Shown in pieces: positions 1 to 5,473 of a stretch of 6,534 nt of DNA. The notes beneath the pieces were generated by a model. It was not told where the DNA came from and did not search any database. It saw only the letters and a program-made list of their open reading frames with translations. The stretch comes from CAYXRK01 sp964467615 (lineage in GTDB: Bacteria > Hydrogenedentota > Hydrogenedentia > Hydrogenedentales > GCA-2746185), in assembly GCA_964467615.1 (NCBI GenBank), contig CAYXRK010000236.1, positions 1-6,534 on the forward strand, given 5' to 3'. How positions within the stretch are numbered: the stretch's first letter is position 1; the number at the start of each line of letters is the position of its first letter. A program made the translations under genes and the position numbers.

Positions 1-564
1 GGTGATGAAGGTCCCAGTTGAACTGAATTTCTGGACGCGGTCATTGAAGGCGTCGGCTACGTAGACATTGCCCGAGGCGTCCAGCGCGATGCCCAGGGGT
101 TGACCAAATTCTCCGTCGGCGGTCCCGGGCGTCCCCCACTTAGTGATGAAGATCCCCGTTGAACTAAATACTTGGATCCGGTTATTTAACTGGTCAGTGA
201 CGTAGACGTTGCCCGAGGCGTCCACCTCAACCCAGGTGGGAGCTATGAACTGGCCATCGGAGGTTCCGTTCGTTCCCCACTTGGTGATGAAGATCCCCGT
301 TGAACTGAATTTCTGGACGCGGTCATTGAAGATGTCGGCTACGTAGACGTTGCCCGACGCGTCCACCGCGACGCCGACGGGACTATTGAACTGGCCGTCG
401 AGGCCCCCAGGCGTTCCCCACTTCGTGATGAAGGTTCCCGTTGAGTCGAATTTCTGGATGCGGTTATTGTTTCCGTCCGCGACAAAGACGTTGCCCGAAG
501 TGTCCACAGCGACGCCGTATGGACTATTGAATTGCCCGTCGGCGCTCCCGAACGTCCCCCACTT
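1..564 (-). repeat. Four tandem 141-bp coding repeats (NHL units)
   Basis: The NHL units are in-phase 141-base repeats at 564-424, 423-283, 282-142 and 141-1, with no insertion or deletion between them. Similarity is strong in the DNA as well as the protein. Units two and four differ at only about five of the first 75 plus-strand bases compared (1-75 against 283-357). This suggests recent duplication or gene conversion within the array. Confidence 0.9.
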
Positions 565-720
565 GGTAACGAAACTGTAGCTCTCTCCGTGCGCCGCGCC
601 GGCGCCGAAGAATAGTGCGGCGATTATCCATGCGGTAGCGCCCGACCTCCGCAGGCGATCGGGCCCAGCGCTGTCTTCCTTCCGACACACCACCATCCTT
701 AACGACGTTGCATTGATCAT
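1..720 (-). CDS. Secreted NHL-repeat beta-propeller protein, 3' end beyond window
   Basis: The frame is open from an ATG at 720-718 to the window edge, giving 240 residues without a stop, so the C-terminus is missing. A purine-rich AAGGGG lies 6 bases before the ATG and supports this start; an in-frame Met at residue 9 is an alternative. Residues 23-45 look like a signal peptide: RLRR, then a hydrophobic stretch AWIIAALFFGAGAA, with cleavage likely near residue 43-45. From residue 53 there are four units of exactly 47 residues, each with a KWGT opening, DGxF, a GxxxD turn, SGNVYVAD and NxRxQxF, which is the NHL signature. NHL propellers usually need about six blades, so more repeats should follow past the edge. 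NHL domains bind proteins, nucleic acids or glycans, and some are enzymes; nothing here points to one ligand. It is probably exported to the periplasm or outside. No operon partner is visible. Confidence 0.88.
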   Translation of the reverse strand, partial: MINATSLRMVVCRKEDSAGPDRLRRSGATAWIIAALFFGAGAAHGESYSFVTKWGTFGSADGQFNSPYGVAVDTSGNVFVADGNNNRIQKFDSTGTFITKWGTPGGLDGQFNSPVGVAVDASGNVYVADIFNDRVQKFSSTGIFITKWGTNGTSDGQFIAPTWVEVDASGNVYVTDQLNNRIQVFSSTGIFITKWGTPGTADGEFGQPLGIALDASGNVYVADAFNDRVQKFSSTGTFIT

Positions 721-793
721 GGCGCACCCCTTCCAGCCCCTTCCGAGTTGAATGGCCACGCCGAAAATCCCCAAAGTCCCCCACCATCATCCG

Positions 794-811
794 AATCCTG
801 TTAATCCTGTC
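794..811. repeat. Two tandem copies of a 9-base AATCCTGTY motif
   Basis: AATCCTGTT and AATCCTGTC stand head to tail; on the other strand this reads GACAGGATTAACAGGATT. From memory, runs of AACAGGATT-like units occur in spacers of many environmental bacteria, so this is probably a fragment of a dispersed repeat. It lies about 75 bases upstream of the NHL gene and overlaps that gene's weak candidate -10 box. Confidence 0.5.
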
Positions 812-1222
812 CAAACGCTAGGTCGTCAATAGTCCGAATCACTATCCTAGGGCGCGATTTTGCGCCTTTCCTACGCGTGTAGCAAGCGTTCCCCGCCCGC
901 ACACACCCAAAAGACACCTCAACGCGCCGCGTTAGGGAACTTGGTGCGCACTGACGGCGTTATTCGCGTCGTTCCCATCGATTGGGCTCACATTCCTCCG
1001 CGCCCTTTGCGTCTTGGCGAGAGAATTTCCCCTGTCGAAAAATCCGATTGCGGCCTCTAAAACCAGCCCTTTTTCGAAAAAATAGGTCAACAATCTTGGC
1101 TCTATATATAGGGGGTGTTCTCTCTCCGCCCTCGGTGGCTTTCGTGCCTTTGTGGTGGTGCTTCCAAAACTCGAAAACCTAGAGAGGGTTGTTTCTCCAG
1201 GAAGAAAAAATGGCCGGAATCC

Positions 1223-1260
1223 CTACTTTCTCTTTGATAAGAGAAAGTAGCAAAGAGAAA
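1223..1260. repeat. Perfect 12-bp hairpin with a competing 10-bp pairing
   Basis: CTACTTTCTCTT (1223-1234) pairs perfectly with AAGAGAAAGTAG (1239-1250) around a TGAT loop. The next ten bases, CAAAGAGAAA (1251-1260), are the exact reverse complement of TTTCTCTTTG (1227-1236). The second hairpin shares the left arm and excludes the first. No T-run follows, so it is not a classic terminator. It is probably a copy of a dispersed palindromic repeat; similar GAGAAAGTAGCAAAGAGAAA strings are familiar from other genomes, but this is recalled and not searched. Confidence 0.7.
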
Positions 1261-1362
1261 CCGATGGTGTCGGGGCAGATGTCGTGGGCGAGTTTGCGGA
1301 TCACTACGGGTGGGAGAAGGAGATCTCGCAAAAGACGCAAGGGAGGCCCAAGTCTGGAAGGT

Positions 1363-1391
1363 GTTCATGGCTCGACACCCTCAGAGGATGT
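1363..1391. repeat. Degenerate TTCGACA-type dispersed repeat
   Basis: GTTCATGGCTCGACACCCTC, followed by AGAGGATGTG, resembles the copies at 1441-1465 and 1584-1612: a TCGACA core followed by CTCA and an ATG/GAACG-like end. The match is looser than in the other copies. It is best read as an eroded member of the same family. Confidence 0.4.
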
Positions 1392-1417
1392 GAATAAATG
1401 CGAACTGAACAAGAACC

Positions 1418-1484
1418 GCTCAAGCCCTCCCTTTCCCGCATCCTTCGACACCCTCAGGACGAACGGGAAAGGGAGGACTTGAGC
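1418..1484. repeat. Long hairpin (21-bp stem, one mismatch) around a TTCGACA repeat core
   Basis: The left arm 1418-1438 (GCTCAAG, CCCTCCCTTTCCCG) pairs with the right arm 1464-1484 (CGGGAAAGGGAGG, ACTTGAGC) with a single mismatch. The 25-base loop 1439-1463 carries the repeat core CCTTCGACACCCTCAGGACG, which can form a further TCCT/AGGA pairing. The structure lies 155-221 bases beyond the rmd-like stop codon, so it could protect the 3' end of that operon's transcript, but no T-run follows it on the minus strand. Palindromic REP-like repeats are the likely origin. Confidence 0.75.
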
Positions 1485-1548
1485 TTGCCGTTCGGTCAAT
1501 TCGGGGCGTGGGCAAACTCGCATCGAAAACGCTTCATCGATTTTTTCA

Positions 1549-1612
1549 CACGCTCTCACCATGAGCGAAGGTGGGGCGTCGCGCTCATGGTTCGACAGGC
1601 TCACCATGAACG
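1549..1612. repeat. Palindromic repeat cluster, CTCACCATGAGCG family
   Basis: ACCATGAGCG (1558-1567) pairs perfectly with CGCTCATGGT (1582-1591). The same right arm can instead pair forward, TCATGGT (1585-1591) with ACCATGA (1603-1609), around a TTCGACAGGCTC loop. The minus strand translates to MVSLSNHE, a phrase typical of over-called ORFs in this repeat family. The cluster starts only 27 bases beyond the rmd-like stop codon on the minus strand, where it may act as a 3'-end structure. Confidence 0.7.
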
Positions 1613-1638
1613 GGGCAGGGGTTTTACCGCTGCTTCGG

Positions 1639-2565
1639 CTACTGCTCGGCGTTCATCCAGTAGTCGAGAAGATCGTGGAGGATATCGTCGAGGGTGTGTT
1701 CGCGGCGCCAACCGAGTGCTTCGAGTTTGGCGGGGTCGCCGTAGAGTTCGGGGGTGTCGCTTGGGCGGGCGCGGGCGGGATCGGTGTGGACCTCGGCGCG
1801 GATGCTTGCGAGGGCGATGAGTTTGTCGAGGGCGTCGCCGATGCGGGCGGCGCTGCCGGAGCAGATGTTGTACGCCTCGCCGCGTTGGCCGTGTTCGGCG
1901 AGCAGCGCATAGGCGCGGACGACATCCTCGACGTGCGTGAAGTCGCGCTTGGCGTCGAGGTCGCCGGTCTCAATGACGGGACGGGCCTTGCCGAGGGCGA
2001 TACGCGCGAGCTGACGAGCAAAGCTCGAGAGCGCGAACTGATCGGACTGGCCCGCGCCGGAATGGTTGAAGGGGCGCGCGCGGACGGCGTCGAGACCTTG
2101 CGCGGCCGCGTCGACGCAAAGGCGTTCTCCGAAGGCTTTGCTTCTTCCGTAGGGGTCGGCGGCGTTGAGCGGGTGGTCTTCGCGCAGGGGCATGGACGCC
2201 GGTGGGCCGTATGCCGCGCTGCTGCTGGCGAAGATCAGGCGCGGGCGGCATTGCAGCTTGAGGATCGCGCGGACAAGATTCGCCGTGCCGACGACGTTGA
2301 CGCGATTCACTTCGAAGGGACGAGAGACGGCTTGGGGCACGAACGAAATCGCCGCGAGGTGAAACACGTGGGTGATGTCGCCGGATTCGGCGAGCGCGGC
2401 GCCGACTTGATGGGCATCGGTGATGTCGCAAGGAACCGCGAGAGGAGAATCAACGTCAGCGGAGTGGGCGAGGCGGACTACTTCCCATCCAATCGATTCG
2501 AGGTGGCGGCCAAGGTAGCGGCCGACGAAGCCGTTCGCGCCGGTGATGAGGGCGCGGCGGGTCAT
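1639..2565 (-). CDS. rmd: GDP-4-keto-6-deoxymannose reductase, Rmd-like (SDR family)
   Basis: This 308-residue extended short-chain dehydrogenase should reduce the 4-keto group of GDP-4-keto-6-deoxymannose with NAD(P)H, giving GDP-D-rhamnose in the cytoplasm. The Rossmann dinucleotide loop TGANGFVG is at residues 8-15, HLAA at 69-72, the catalytic serine region SSS at 114-116, and the YxxxK pair is Tyr139 and Lys143. RPFNHSGAGQ (164-173), GDLDAKRDFTHVEDVVRAY (201-219), YNICSG (232-237) and DPARARPSD (262-270) fit Rmd better than GDP-fucose synthase. The ATG overlaps the gmd stop as ATGA, so the two are probably translationally coupled, and gmd makes its substrate. The stop is TAG. GDP-6-deoxytalose or another 4-epimer as product cannot be ruled out from sequence. 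Full length, no defect seen. Confidence 0.87.
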   Translation of the reverse strand: MTRRALITGANGFVGRYLGRHLESIGWEVVRLAHSADVDSPLAVPCDITDAHQVGAALAESGDITHVFHLAAISFVPQAVSRPFEVNRVNVVGTANLVRAILKLQCRPRLIFASSSAAYGPPASMPLREDHPLNAADPYGRSKAFGERLCVDAAAQGLDAVRARPFNHSGAGQSDQFALSSFARQLARIALGKARPVIETGDLDAKRDFTHVEDVVRAYALLAEHGQRGEAYNICSGSAARIGDALDKLIALASIRAEVHTDPARARPSDTPELYGDPAKLEALGWRREHTLDDILHDLLDYWMNAEQ

Positions 2566-3563
2566 GCTCTCGGTTTCGCGGGCTCGACCTCGCGCGCGAC
2601 GCGTTCGAGATCGGCGTCGGTCATTTCCTCGATGAGCTGCTCAAATGTAATCGTCGGGGTCCAGCCGAGTTTTTCGCGCGCTTTCGAGGAGTCGCCGAGC
2701 AGGCGGTTGACCTCGGCGGGGCGCAGGTACTTGGGGTCCTCGACGACGTGGGACTCCCAGTCCAATCCGGCGCGGGCGAACGCGACTTGGCAGACCTCGC
2801 GCACGGTGTGCATGTGGCCGGTGGCAATGACGTAGTCGTCCGGCGTTGGTTGCTGGAGCATGAGCCACATGGCGCGGACGTAGTCGCGTGCGTGGCCCCA
2901 ATCGCGGCGGGCGTCGAGGTTGCCGAGGCCGAGGTTGGTCCGCTGGCCGTGTTTGATGCGGGCGACGCCGTCGGTGATTTTGCGCGTGACGAACTCGCGG
3001 CCTCGGCGGGGCGATTCGTGGTTGAACAGGATTCCGGAGACGGCGAACATACTGTAGCTTTCGCGATAGTTGACGGTGATCCAGTGGGCGTAGACCTTCG
3101 CGACGCCGTAGGGGCTGCGGGGATAGAAGGGCGTCGCTTCGTTTTGCGGGGAGTGCGGTGTTTCGCCGAACATCTCGCTCGAGGAGGCCTGGTAGAACCG
3201 CATGTCCTTGTTGACGAGGCGGACGGCCTCGAGCATTCGCGTAACGCCGAGGGCGGTGACGTCCCCGGTGAGGATGGGCTGGTTCCAAGACGCCGGGACG
3301 AAGGACTGCGCGGCGAGGTTGTACACCTCGTCCGGGCCGACATCGTCGAGCGTTTTGATGAGCGAGGTTTGGTCGGTTAGGTCGGCCTGATGCAGGTATA
3401 GGCGATCGCGGATGTGACGGATGCGAGAGAAGGTTTCGGAGCTCGAGCGGCGAACGAGGCCATGCACGTCGTAGCCTTTGTCGAGCAGGAGTTCGGCGAG
3501 GTAGGAGCCGTCCTGGCCGGTGACGCCCGTGACGAGAGCGGTCTTCGAATGGGTTTCGGTCAT
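2562..3563 (-). CDS. gmd: GDP-mannose 4,6-dehydratase
   Basis: The 333-residue protein converts GDP-D-mannose to GDP-4-keto-6-deoxy-D-mannose, the branch point to GDP-D-rhamnose, GDP-L-fucose and related sugars. The NADP-binding loop TGVTGQDGSYL spans residues 12-22, with VRRSSS at 37-42 and NLAAQSFVP at 82-90. The active site follows the E. coli enzyme with a shift of four: Ser128 for the catalytic Thr, Glu130, Tyr152 and Lys156 (in SSSEMFGE and SPYGVAK). NHESPRRGREFVTRKI (181-196), NLDARRDWGHARDYV (215-229) and RPAEVNRLLGD (281-291) are typical of Gmd. It is slightly shorter than E. coli Gmd, as in many other bacterial versions. It starts 3 bases after the phosphotransferase stop and overlaps rmd by 4, so all three genes should share one transcript. 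The ribosome site is weak (AAGGG about 13 bases upstream), consistent with coupling to the gene before it. Confidence 0.96.
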   Translation of the reverse strand: MTETHSKTALVTGVTGQDGSYLAELLLDKGYDVHGLVRRSSSETFSRIRHIRDRLYLHQADLTDQTSLIKTLDDVGPDEVYNLAAQSFVPASWNQPILTGDVTALGVTRMLEAVRLVNKDMRFYQASSSEMFGETPHSPQNEATPFYPRSPYGVAKVYAHWITVNYRESYSMFAVSGILFNHESPRRGREFVTRKITDGVARIKHGQRTNLGLGNLDARRDWGHARDYVRAMWLMLQQPTPDDYVIATGHMHTVREVCQVAFARAGLDWESHVVEDPKYLRPAEVNRLLGDSSKAREKLGWTPTITFEQLIEEMTDADLERVAREVEPAKPRA

Positions 3564-3566
3564 GAG

Positions 3567-4637
3567 CTAAATGCTGCCCTTGTCGATGGACGCGGCGGCT
3601 TGGCGCGCGAGGGCGCGGACGGCTTCGATGAGCGGACCGAAGCGGGCGTCTTTGGTGAGGCCGTGGTGGTAGCGGTAGTAGATTTGCTGGAGCACGACGG
3701 CGAGTTTAATGATCGCGAAAACGTAGTACCAATGGAGGTTGGAGACGTCGCGGCCGGAGCGCGCGCCGTAAACGTCGGCGAGTTCGCGGCGCGTGAGGCT
3801 GCCGTCCTCGTCGGTGATGAAGCAGCGCGAGGTGGAGACGGTGTCGCGTTCGTCGGGGTTGACCCAATAGCTGAGCGCGACGCCGAGATCGAACAGGGGA
3901 TCGCCGATGGTGGACATTTCCCAATCGAGCACGCCCACGACCTTCGAGAGGTCGTCCGCGCCGAGGATGAGGTTGTCGAATTTGTAGTCGTTGTGGATAA
4001 GGACCGCGCCGAGGTCGCCGGGCAGGCCGGCGCGGCACCACGCGAAGACCTCCTCGAGATGTTCGACGTCGTGCGTTTTCGATCCGGCGTAGCGCTTGTG
4101 CCAGCCCTCGACTTGGCGTTCGATGAAGGGGCCTTCCTTGCGCTGCAACGACTCGAGGCCAACGGCGCGCCAATCGAGCGCGTGGAGATCGGCGAGGGTC
4201 TCGAAGATGGAGCGGCAGGTGCGACTGACGAGTTCGGGCGTGATCTGCATGCCGGCGGGTTTGTCGCGCCGGAGAATGACGCCGCGTATGCGCTCCATCG
4301 CGTAGAACTTCGCGCCGATGACGGACTCGTCCTCGCAGTAGACGAGCGGTTTGGGCGCGGGCGGGAAAATAGGGTGGATCGCCGCGAGGATGGTGTGTTC
4401 GCGGCCCATGTCGTGCGCGGCCTTCACCTTGCTGCCGAACGGCGGCCTGCGCAGGACCATCTCACGAGCACCGATGCGCACGGCGTAAGTGAGGTTCGAG
4501 TGGCCGCCGGGGAACTGCTCAATGGCGAACGCGCCGTCCGAGATGCCAAGCGCTGAGCGGAGGTACGGCTCGAGTTTCGCGACGTCGAGTTCTTCGCCCT
4601 CGCGCACCGGCGCGGTGCGGTCTAGCAATTCAGGCAT
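3567..4637 (-). CDS. APH-fold phosphotransferase of the ACAD10/11-LvaA type
   Basis: This 356-residue protein has the aminoglycoside-phosphotransferase/choline-kinase fold in the version related to the kinase domain of ACAD10/ACAD11 and to LvaA, which phosphorylate 4-hydroxyacyl-CoAs. Visible motifs are the nucleotide loop FPGGHSNLTY (42-51), VLRRPPFG (61-68), GREHTIL (78-84), the catalytic loop HNDYKFDNLI (215-224, catalytic Asp217 and metal-site Asn222) and the DFG-equivalent LDWEMSTIGDPLFD (237-250, Asp238). All expected catalytic residues are present, so it should be active. The ATG at 4637-4635 follows GAGAG by 7 bases. It is first in an operon with gmd and rmd, whereas relatives usually sit beside acyl-CoA dehydrogenases or other fatty-acid genes. 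Its substrate could therefore be a hydroxyacyl-CoA or, as speculation, an intermediate of glycan metabolism. It is not evidence of aminoglycoside resistance. Confidence 0.85.
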   Translation of the reverse strand: MPELLDRTAPVREGEELDVAKLEPYLRSALGISDGAFAIEQFPGGHSNLTYAVRIGAREMVLRRPPFGSKVKAAHDMGREHTILAAIHPIFPPAPKPLVYCEDESVIGAKFYAMERIRGVILRRDKPAGMQITPELVSRTCRSIFETLADLHALDWRAVGLESLQRKEGPFIERQVEGWHKRYAGSKTHDVEHLEEVFAWCRAGLPGDLGAVLIHNDYKFDNLILGADDLSKVVGVLDWEMSTIGDPLFDLGVALSYWVNPDERDTVSTSRCFITDEDGSLTRRELADVYGARSGRDVSNLHWYYVFAIIKLAVVLQQIYYRYHHGLTKDARFGPLIEAVRALARQAAASIDKGSI

Positions 4638-4679
4638 GAATCATCTCTCTTTCGCGGGTTGGCTTCGTGATGACGGCGA

Positions 4680-4708
4680 AGAATAGCAAAGACGCGCAGG
4701 TTTTTGAA
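4680..4708 (-). promoter_or_regulatory. Candidate sigma70-type promoter for the phosphotransferase-gmd-rmd operon
   Basis: Reading the minus strand, TTCAAA (4708-4703) is followed after exactly 17 bases by TATTCT (4685-4680), and TGC directly before the -10 makes an extended -10. Transcription would start near 4673, leaving about 36 bases before the ATG at 4637. Each hexamer matches the consensus at four of six positions. Found by eye only. Confidence 0.4.
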
Positions 4709-4798
4709 TGGTGTCTGGTCCATTTTGCGAGGGCGGAAGTGCTTCGATAGTACCAGCGGAACACTGCACCGGCCTCGCCGAGGGGGGAAATACCGTAG

Positions 4799-4815
4799 CT
4801 CCGCCGCTGGCGGAG
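4799..4815. repeat. Compact 7-bp GC-rich hairpin
   Basis: CTCCGCC and GGCGGAG pair perfectly around a GCT loop, with a G-T then an A-T pair extending the stem. There is no T-run, so a terminator role is unlikely; it may be a small dispersed palindrome or a local operator-like site upstream of the plus-strand promoter. Confidence 0.5.
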
Positions 4816-4914
4816 TTGGCCCGCGCGAAACAAAGCGCAACACGGACCTACCCTGGGTAACACGCCCGCCGCACCCCAACCGTACGCTGAAGGCGCGACA
4901 GCACTGCACGAACA

Positions 4915-4943
4915 TTGAAACAGTGGATATGCAAAGGTACGAT
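4915..4943 (+). promoter_or_regulatory. Candidate sigma70-type promoter upstream of the kinase remnant
   Basis: TTGAAA (4915-4920) and TACGAT (4938-4943) are separated by exactly 17 bases. Start of transcription near 4950 would leave a leader of about 30 bases with a GGGAG ribosome site (4966-4970) before the ATG at 4980. It could still drive the SUMF1 lipoprotein gene downstream. Found by eye only. Confidence 0.4.
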
Positions 4944-4979
4944 GCTGATCTCACCATCTGTCATAGGGAGCGGAATTCC

Positions 4980-5372
4980 ATGGCGCGGGACGAACCGAAG
5001 ATAGGTCAGAAGATCGGCAACTTTGAGATCGTCAGGGAACTTGGCCGCGGCGCCATGGGAATAGTGTACAAAGCCAATCAGGGCACCATGAATCGGTTCG
5101 TCGCGCTAAAGATACTTTCCGGCGCGCTCGCCGGCGATCAAGCCTACATTCGCAGGTTCCATCGCGAAGCGCAGGCGGCGGCCCGTCTGAACCACCCGAA
5201 CATCATTACCATCCACGATCAAGGCGAGGCCGCGGGTTTTCATTACATCGCCACCGAATACGTCACGGGAACGACCCTTACAACGCAAATCAGACGTGTG
5301 GACAATTGGACGTTTCGGGCGCGCTCGACGCAGAAAACGTCTGATTCACGGTGTGGAGAGATGTCACACTGA
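4980..5372 (+). pseudogene. Truncated PknB-type Ser/Thr protein kinase (N-lobe only)
   Basis: The 130-residue ORF begins at ATG 4980 after GGGAG at a good distance. Residues 11-105 are a clear Hanks-type kinase N-lobe: IGNFEIVRELGRGAMGIVYK carries the glycine-rich loop (Gly22, Gly24, Gly27), VALKIL the ATP-contacting Lys44, HREAQAAARLNHPNI the helix-C Glu63, and ATEYVTGTTL the hinge. After about residue 105 kinase similarity stops and 25 unrelated residues lead to a TGA. The whole C-lobe, with the HRD catalytic loop, DFG and activation segment, is absent, and no frame in the next 100 bases restores it. The product cannot phosphorylate; it is most likely a decayed gene. The end of similarity coincides with an inverted repeat at 5288-5346. 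In many bacteria such kinases sit beside or are fused to SUMF1-type domains, as with the next gene. Confidence 0.8.
5288..5346. repeat. 59-bp segment bounded by perfect 10-bp inverted repeats
   Basis: AATCAGACGT (5288-5297) and ACGTCTGATT (5337-5346) are exact reverse complements separated by 39 bases. They fall where the kinase coding similarity ends. The segment could be a scar of a small mobile element or a stem-loop. No target-site duplication longer than two bases is evident. A further short pairing, GTGTG with CACAC, follows at 5351-5369. Confidence 0.5.
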
Positions 5373-5460
5373 TTTCACTAAAGCACGTAAGCGAGGTGAG
5401 GGATTGATTTGTTGCGAAAACTGGTATTGGAGTGAAGTCGTTCCAGATACTCCGACAGTC

Positions 5461-5468
5461 GAGGGAGG
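5461..5468 (+). promoter_or_regulatory. Strong ribosome binding site that fixes the lipoprotein start
   Basis: GAGGGAGG lies 5 bases before the ATG at 5474. The earlier in-frame ATG at 5432 has no comparable site and would put a polar extension before the signal peptide, so 5474 is chosen. Confidence 0.75.
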
Positions 5469-5473
5469 CCGTA

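Larger units (their letters stand above)
721..1638. other. 918-base repeat-rich intergenic region without a convincing gene
   Basis: This spacer lies between the 5' end of the NHL gene and the 3' end of the rmd-like gene. The open frames in it have no recognisable domain, no consistent ribosome site, and run through palindromic repeats. It holds a tandem AATCCTGTT repeat (794-811), two low-complexity stretches of the CTTTGCG/CCTTTGTGG kind (about 994-1025 and 1118-1160), a perfect 12-base palindrome TTTTTCGAAAAA (1070-1081), a long hairpin with a second pairing option (1223-1260), and three or four copies of a TTCGACAnnCTCA repeat (1363-1610). A weak promoter-like pair for the NHL gene is possible on the minus strand: TTGACG at 829-824 and GATTAA at 806-801, 17 bases apart. 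Nothing else is recognised between 830 and 990. Confidence 0.7.
4638..4979. other. Divergent intergenic region with promoters and two small palindromes
   Basis: This 342-base region separates the minus-strand operon from the plus-strand kinase remnant. Besides the two promoter candidates listed separately, it holds AATGG/CCATT (4707-4711 and 4720-4724) around TGTCTGGT, resembling dispersed TGGTGTCTGG repeats, and the compact hairpin at 4799-4815. The kinase frame stays open upstream to 4704, but that stretch has no protein-like character and no sensible ribosome site. Confidence 0.6.

Noticed and set aside
1..564. Regular 141-base spacing considered as a CRISPR-like or satellite array
   Set aside because: The unit is an in-frame 47-residue NHL blade, so the periodicity is fully explained by protein structure.
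1195..1360. Minus-strand open stretch reading about PPVVIRKLAHDICPDTIGF
   Set aside because: It looks protein-like for some 50 codons but has no ATG start, and its second half is just the 1223-1260 hairpin. A decayed gene fragment is possible but cannot be supported.
1189..1482. 97-codon plus-strand ORF
   Set aside because: It runs through two hairpins, is rich in Arg/Lys/Ser without domain features, and has no family resemblance.
1365..1607. 80-codon minus-strand ORF beginning MVSLSNHE
   Set aside because: It is a translation of the dispersed TTCGACA palindromic repeats, a common over-called product, with no upstream ribosome site.
1561..2835. 424-codon plus-strand ORF
   Set aside because: It lies antisense to rmd and the end of gmd, which have clear family motifs. 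Its Ala/Gly/Val/Glu-rich composition is what GC-rich antisense frames give, and it starts inside a palindromic repeat.
2748..3380. 210-codon plus-strand ORF
   Set aside because: Antisense shadow of gmd with no motif.
3414..4556. 380-codon plus-strand ORF
   Set aside because: It is antisense to the phosphotransferase and the start of gmd; no recognisable domain, and biased Ala/Glu/Val/Asp composition.
3567..4637. Aminoglycoside resistance gene
   Set aside because: The APH fold is present, but the motifs and length match the ACAD10/11-LvaA-type phosphotransferases, and the setting is a nucleotide-sugar operon.
4704..4979. N-terminal extension of the kinase frame by 92 codons
   Set aside because: The extension overlaps both promoter candidates and the hairpin at 4799, is not kinase-like, and the ATG at 4980 has a good ribosome site and a normal N-lobe start.
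5432..5473. Earlier in-frame start for the SUMF1 lipoprotein
   Set aside because: It would place 14 residues before a well-formed lipoprotein signal peptide, and the strong GAGGGAGG site is matched to the ATG at 5474.
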